Below, piece by piece: positions 34,687 to 39,347 of a stretch of DNA of 39,347 nt (its first letter is position 1; every line of letters starts with the position of its first letter). The DNA is taken from the NCBI GenBank assembly GCA_003282225.1, contig QBZO01000008.1, positions 1 through 39,347 on the forward strand, written 5' to 3'. Made by a program: the position numbers and the translations under genes. The stretch comes from Prochlorococcus sp. AG-335-I21 (GTDB lineage: Bacteria > Cyanobacteriota > Cyanobacteriia > PCC-6307 > Cyanobiaceae). The notes beneath the pieces are model-generated. The model was not told the DNA's origin, did no database searches, and worked only from the letters and a program-made list of their open reading frames with translations.

Positions 34687-36984
34687 TTACTCTAAAGATA
34701 AAGCATTTATTACAACGGTTATTGAACTAGTTGCCATCAATAATGCTGCGATTGATGGTGTAAGAAGAATGCCATATTTTGGAAATAGAATACCTCCCGC
34801 TATGGGGATTGCAATCAAGTTGTATCCAAAAGCCCAGAACAGATTTTGTTTAATTTTTCCTATTGTTCTTTTTGCAAGACTAAGTGCATAAGGTAAACCA
34901 GATAACTGATCTCCCATTAAAACAACATCTGCATTCGCTTTCGCAATCTGGGTACCTGAACCAACTGCTATTCCTAAATTTGAAGCTGCCAAAGCAGGTA
35001 CATCATTTATTCCATCTCCAATCATTGCAACTTTATTGCTCTTCTTTAAATTTTCAATTATTTTTAATTTCATTTCTGGAAGAAGATCCCATTTTATTTC
35101 TGCTTCAGGACTATCTAATTTTTTTGCCAACTCGACTACAGTTTCTTTTCTATCTCCGCTTAAAATTTTTATTTTATAATTATCCTCTCTTAATTTTTTA
35201 ACAGAACTAATAGAATCATCTCTTAATAAATCACCTAATAAAATAAATCCGAGTAACTTTTTATTTATACATACTCCAATCACAGAATGGGATTTGTTTT
35301 CTTCAATTTCTAATATTTCTTTTGAATTGCTGTCAATTATTACTCCTTTACTATTCAACCATTCAACACTTCCAATATTGATTTCCCCATCAATTGAATC
35401 AAGTTCTCCTGATATACCTCTACCAGATTCTGTATAGATGTTTTTAATTGTCAACAAGCCAAGGTTTTGTTTTTTGGCTTCATTAACTAATGCACTAGCT
35501 ATGGGATGACGGCTTTGACTTTCTAAACTTGCAGATATTTTTAATAGAAATAATTTATCAGAAGTATTTACATAATCGATTATGAAAGGGTTACCTTTGG
35601 TCAATGTTCCTGTTTTATCAAAAATAATATGATTAATTTTTGATGCCATTTCTATTTTATCTCCGCCTTTAAATAAAACGCCTTTTTTTGCAGCTTTACC
35701 TGATGCAACTGTTATTACAGTGGGAGTTGCAAGACCTAAAGCGCAAGGACAAGCTATTACTAAAACAGCAATTGAGAGTTGAATGGCTAAAGTTAAAAAA
35801 TTTTCAGCATTACTACCTAATGAATTATGTAACGTATGATTGGAGGTGATTATCAATTCATGATGATTGTTTATTAACAAATCGGGCCAAATTTGTTTTG
35901 CACCTTTCCACCAAAAAAAGAAGCTTGAAGTTGCAATAACAAGTACGAAGTATGTAAATTTCCCTGCAATCTGATCAGCGATTCTCTGAATTGGAGGTTT
36001 TTTAGATTGAACTGATTCAATAAGATTAACGAGTTTTGCTAGAGAAGTTTCTTCTCCCACTTTGGTAACCTTTAGCCTTAAGGTGGAATTTAAATTTAAT
36101 GAGCCATTAAGTAAATATTCACCTGAGTATACATCTATAGGTTTAGATTCACCTGTAATATGAGAAACATCTACAGATGAATTTCCATTAATAACAATAC
36201 AGTCAGCGGGTACACGATCTCCAGCTAATAATTGAATTTCATCTCCTATTTTTAACGAATGCACTCTTACTGATTTGACTTTATTTGTTTCTATATAAAT
36301 ATTTGCCATTTCTGGTTGGAGATCTAGTAATTCTCCAATTGAAGAACCAGTTTGATACTTTGCTCTTTCTTCTAAAAAACGTCCTATAAGAATAAACCCT
36401 AATAACATTACTGGTTCATTAAAAAAACAGGGAAAACCAGTCGAAGGAAATATTAACGATAATAGACTTGTTGTATAAGCACTACTTACTCCCAGAGCTA
36501 CTAAAGAATCCATATCTGGTCGATTCTTAATAAGTGATTTGAATCCTTTGATTACAATTTCTCTTCCAGGAAAGAATAAAGCTAATGTGGCCAGTGCAGC
36601 ATGAAAGAATAAATTTCCTAATATTGGTAAATTTAAAAACCCTCCTTCTGCTAAATGCCCTAACCCTGAAAACAATAAAAGTAAAAGTGCAAAATTAAGT
36701 TTTTTCCATTGATTAATCCATTTCTTTTTTTTTTCTAATTGAACTTTATTTACTTTTTTTGAAAAATCGTTTATGTAAATCTTTGCGGGAAAACCGCTTT
36801 GCTTGAGGTTTTCTAAAACCTGATCAATGTTTGGAACTGTTTTATTAATTTCAAAATATGCACTTTCAGTAAGTAAGTTAACAGAAACATTTTGGACCCC
36901 ATCCGAATTTTTTAATATATTTTCTACCGTGTTAACACAACCCCCACATTTCATGCCGGTAATATTTAATTGAATACTATTCAT
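34687..36984 (-). CDS. Copper-type (P1B) heavy-metal-translocating P-type ATPase
   Basis: This 765-residue membrane pump has an N-terminal heavy-metal-associated domain with GMKCGGCVN (C13, C16), about eight membrane segments, THE-type loop TGESKP, the ion-site CPCAL at 412-416 in helix 6, the phosphorylation motif DKTGTLTKG (D456), and GDGINDVPALAASN. CPC with a single HMA domain indicates Cu+/Ag+ transport. In cyanobacteria such pumps (CtaA/PacS) supply copper to plastocyanin or export it. Which role applies here cannot be read from sequence. Confidence 0.92.
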   Translation of the reverse strand: MNSIQLNITGMKCGGCVNTVENILKNSDGVQNVSVNLLTESAYFEINKTVPNIDQVLENLKQSGFPAKIYINDFSKKVNKVQLEKKKKWINQWKKLNFALLLLLFSGLGHLAEGGFLNLPILGNLFFHAALATLALFFPGREIVIKGFKSLIKNRPDMDSLVALGVSSAYTTSLLSLIFPSTGFPCFFNEPVMLLGFILIGRFLEERAKYQTGSSIGELLDLQPEMANIYIETNKVKSVRVHSLKIGDEIQLLAGDRVPADCIVINGNSSVDVSHITGESKPIDVYSGEYLLNGSLNLNSTLRLKVTKVGEETSLAKLVNLIESVQSKKPPIQRIADQIAGKFTYFVLVIATSSFFFWWKGAKQIWPDLLINNHHELIITSNHTLHNSLGSNAENFLTLAIQLSIAVLVIACPCALGLATPTVITVASGKAAKKGVLFKGGDKIEMASKINHIIFDKTGTLTKGNPFIIDYVNTSDKLFLLKISASLESQSRHPIASALVNEAKKQNLGLLTIKNIYTESGRGISGELDSIDGEINIGSVEWLNSKGVIIDSNSKEILEIEENKSHSVIGVCINKKLLGFILLGDLLRDDSISSVKKLREDNYKIKILSGDRKETVVELAKKLDSPEAEIKWDLLPEMKLKIIENLKKSNKVAMIGDGINDVPALAASNLGIAVGSGTQIAKANADVVLMGDQLSGLPYALSLAKRTIGKIKQNLFWAFGYNLIAIPIAGGILFPKYGILLTPSIAALLMATSSITVVINALSLE

Positions 36985-37102
36985 TTTGTTGCGATGAAAG
37001 CAAAGTAATGCTCGTTTTTATTACTTACTATAATAATAAATGTTATAGACTTTTTAAATAGTTGATACTTTATTGACTAATTTAATTTTATTACAAAAAA
37101 AA

Positions 37103-37624
37103 GTGCCTAATAATCAAAACAGAGACAATTTCATAGATAAGGCTTTTACTGTAATTGCTGAATCTATTGTCAAGATTATGCCTATTGCTGATAAAGAAAA
37201 AAAAGCGTACATATATTATAGAGATGGGTTAGCTGCACAAAATAATGGCGATTATTCAGAAGCTCTGGATTACTATAATGAAAGTCTATTACTAGAAGAA
37301 AATAAAATTGATAGAGGGGAAACTTTAAAGAACATGGCAATAATTTATATGAGTAATGGTGAGGAAGATAGATCTATAGAAACGTATCAAAAGGCCTTAG
37401 TTGAAAACCCAAAACAGCCATCTTGTCTGAAGAATATAGGTTTAATTTATGAAAAAAGAGGAAGGTTTGCGGAACAGAATGGTGATTTAGATCAAAGAGA
37501 TATGTGGTTCGACAAGGCTGCCCAAGTTTGGTCTAAAGCTGTAAGACTTTATCCTGGAGGATACTTAGATATTGAAAATTGGTTAAAAACTTCTGGAAGG
37601 AGTTCAATTGATATTTATCTCTAG
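37103..37624 (+). CDS. ycf3: Photosystem I assembly protein Ycf3
   Basis: This protein is about 173 residues with three TPR units: [41 protein letters not shown] and [20 protein letters not shown]. It begins [20 protein letters not shown] like Ycf3. GTG at 37103 is preferred to TTG 37073 because it gives the standard Ycf3 N-terminus and length. Ycf3 is a thylakoid-associated chaperone needed to assemble PsaA/PsaB. It is divergent from the P-ATPase and convergent with radA. Confidence 0.92.
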   Translation: MPNNQNRDNFIDKAFTVIAESIVKIMPIADKEKKAYIYYRDGLAAQNNGDYSEALDYYNESLLLEENKIDRGETLKNMAIIYMSNGEEDRSIETYQKALVENPKQPSCLKNIGLIYEKRGRFAEQNGDLDQRDMWFDKAAQVWSKAVRLYPGGYLDIENWLKTSGRSSIDIYL

Positions 37625-37636
37625 ATTTGTATAGAT

Positions 37637-38989
37637 TCACTCTTTCAATGCATAATTAATAGCTTCATTGATATTTGAAATTTCTTTAATTTGTATCATT
37701 TTTTGAAAACTATCTTTAATTTCACTAGAAATTTTAGGTACTAAAATATTTTTAATACCAAGCCTAATAGCCTCATCAATTTTGGCTCTAAGATTACTTG
37801 CCTGCCTTACCTGACCGCTTAAACCTAATTCGCCTATAAATGCACAATTTTTCAAAGGTGGAATATTTTTTAAGCTTGATAAGATTGATATGGCAACTCC
37901 TAAATCTGAAGATATGTCATTTATTTCAAAACCACCTCCTGTCGCTATATAACAGTCATATTCTGATAATTTAATCCCAACATGTTTTTCAATCACTGCT
38001 AATATTTGATGTAATCTATTGATACTGATCCCAGTTGTTGTTCGTCTTGGGTTATTGTAGAAAGTCTTATTTACTAAAGCTTGAATATCAACTGCAAATG
38101 GTCTGGATCCTTCATTAGTGATAGTGGTTGTGACGCCGGATATATTTTCCTTATTTGTGAATATTGAACTAGGGTTAATAACTTCTCTTAAACCATTTTC
38201 TAACATTTCAAAAATTCCAATTTCAAAAGTTGATCCGAATCTATTTTTTACACTTCTTAGTAATCTATGGGAGGCAATATTATCTCCTTCAAAATTAAGT
38301 ACAACATCTACTAAATGTTCTAAAGTTTTTGGGCCAGCAAGAGCTCCATCTTTCGTAACGTGACCTATTATCAAGAGCGCTATATTATTTTCTTTAGCAA
38401 GATTATGAAGTTCAGATGAACAAGTTCTTACTTGGGAAACAGAACCTGGGGAACTTTCCATCTCATCATTGTTAATGGCTTGGATACTATCAATAATCGC
38501 AAAACTAGGTTTTATTTTTTTAATCTCTTCGATTATTAAAGATAAATTAGTTTCTGCATAAATTTTTAAATCGAGGCTGCTTTGATTTAATCTTTCCCAT
38601 CTTATTTTTACTTGTTCTAAAGATTCTTCTGCAGTGATGTATAAAACTTTTCCATTAAGGGATATTTCCCCTGCCGATTGAAGCACTATTGTACTTTTAC
38701 CAATTCCTGGTTCTCCTCCAAGTAAAACTATAGATCCCGGAACTATTCCACCTCCTAGTACTCTATCAAACTCTTTAAAACCGCTCGTAAATCTTGATAT
38801 ATTACCTATTTCTATTTCATTAAACAGTTTAGATTTTTTATTTTTATTAACACTAGTTGTTTTAGATCTAGTGTTTTTTCTTTCTTCAACGATGGTATTC
38901 CATTCATTACAATTTACGCATCTTCCGAAGTATTGAGAAGTCTCAGATCCGCAATTTTGACATATAAAAGTCGAAAATTTATTAGACAT
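37637..38989 (-). CDS. radA: DNA repair protein RadA
   Basis: This 450-residue protein has an N-terminal C4 zinc finger (C10, C13, C24, C27), a RecA-like ATPase with GGEPGIGKST, the RadA-specific KNRFGS motif, and a C-terminal Lon-protease-like domain (about 300-440) with CAFIGELGLSGQVR. RadA drives branch migration in recombination and helps process stalled forks. It is divergent from rpaB. Confidence 0.95.
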   Translation of the reverse strand: MSNKFSTFICQNCGSETSQYFGRCVNCNEWNTIVEERKNTRSKTTSVNKNKKSKLFNEIEIGNISRFTSGFKEFDRVLGGGIVPGSIVLLGGEPGIGKSTIVLQSAGEISLNGKVLYITAEESLEQVKIRWERLNQSSLDLKIYAETNLSLIIEEIKKIKPSFAIIDSIQAINNDEMESSPGSVSQVRTCSSELHNLAKENNIALLIIGHVTKDGALAGPKTLEHLVDVVLNFEGDNIASHRLLRSVKNRFGSTFEIGIFEMLENGLREVINPSSIFTNKENISGVTTTITNEGSRPFAVDIQALVNKTFYNNPRRTTTGISINRLHQILAVIEKHVGIKLSEYDCYIATGGGFEINDISSDLGVAISILSSLKNIPPLKNCAFIGELGLSGQVRQASNLRAKIDEAIRLGIKNILVPKISSEIKDSFQKMIQIKEISNINEAINYALKE

Positions 38990-39095
38990 TTAATTTTTCA
39001 TTAGATTGAGGAACTGAGATGTTTGGGATTTTGCCCCTCTACAAGTTAGATTGGGTAAAAGATAAATTCTCTTACTGATTAGCTAATAGAAACAA

Positions 39096-39347
39096 ATGGC
39101 TGTATCTAGTCAAACAAAAGAAACAATACTTGTCGCAGATGACGAGGCAAGCATTAGAAGAATTCTCGAGACTCGTCTCTCAATGATTGGTTACAAAGTG
39201 GTAACTGCTTGTGATGGTAAAGAAGCACTAAAATTATTCAAAGATTACGATCCTGACTTGGTTGTACTTGATGTAATGATGCCAAAATTAGATGGATATG
39301 GAGTGTGTCAAGAATTAAGAAAAGACTCAGACGTACCTATCGTAATG
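39096..39347 (+). CDS. rpaB: Response regulator RpaB (5' part)
   Basis: The first 84 codons are visible, running off the right edge. The receiver has ILVADDEASIRRILETRLSM and VVLDVMMPKLDGYGVCQELR with phospho-acceptor D59, matching cyanobacterial RpaB (Ycf27), the essential regulator of high-light genes and hlis. The start ATG 39096 follows AGAAACAA. The DNA-binding half lies outside the window. Confidence 0.9.
   Translation, partial: MAVSSQTKETILVADDEASIRRILETRLSMIGYKVVTACDGKEALKLFKDYDPDLVVLDVMMPKLDGYGVCQELRKDSDVPIVM

Noticed and set aside
34884-35201. 105-codon plus-strand frame opposite the P-type ATPase
   Set aside because: It is Leu/Phe-rich because of the reverse complement of the ATPase codons, and has no homology-like pattern.

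Overview
The window looks like a chromosome segment of a high-light-adapted Prochlorococcus, or a very close marine picocyanobacterium. The DNA is strongly AT-rich and genes are packed with 0-10 base gaps or small overlaps. Many genes are cyanobacterium-specific: a Hlip, zeta-carotene desaturase, NdhO, a CRR7-like protein, Ycf3, a PetL-like peptide, RpaA, RpaB and a TIGR03279 radical-SAM-type protein. No database could be searched, so identities rest on recognised motifs and remembered family architecture.

Layout. Positions 1-370 hold the tail of an unrecognised gene and a 48-residue high-light-inducible protein. Positions 398-5391 are a minus-strand cluster: zinc-ribbon membrane protein, YihY-type protein, inositol-monophosphatase-family enzyme, TolC-family protein and the TIGR03279 protein. 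Positions 5578-10408 hold a cyanobacterial membrane protein overlapping nadB, a convergent VKOR-thioredoxin fusion, and rimO. Next come a short PetL-like gene (10416-10508) and a DUF4346-like gene. A tight minus-strand operon follows (13774 to 11024): tandem-domain PTPS-like protein, RibD-C-type reductase and FemAB/DUF482-like protein. Then come aroK, a CRR7-like gene sharing its start-codon base pairs with a divergent lumenal-protein gene, a GST, ycf33-like/DUF751-rbfA-hemD, SRPBCC-crtQ, a HesB/IscA-TPR-LpxB-related operon, a TIGR01777 protein, ndhO, a J-domain protein, cysteine synthase, and an ABC ATPase with a small partner.

The accessory part is 25.9-31.5 kb. A tRNA-Asn(GUU) gene is followed by about 5.4 kb of inserted DNA. 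This carries a 1612-residue single-chain restriction-modification enzyme (Mrr-like nuclease, DEAH helicase, N6-adenine methylase and probable target-recognition region) and a small AlpA-type regulator. The insert has the marks of site-specific integration: a 15-base near-repeat of the tRNA 3' end at its far edge, an orphan plus-strand terminator just beyond that edge, and tandem TGGTGGGAA motifs just inside both ends. No recombinase gene is present. It reads as a minimal, non-autonomous tRNA-anchored defence island.

Positions 31.5-39.3 kb return to core genome: a conserved 119-residue protein, a 422-base intergenic region with a perfect 11-base tandem repeat, rpaA, holB-tmk-copper-type P-ATPase on the minus strand, ycf3, radA and the start of rpaB.
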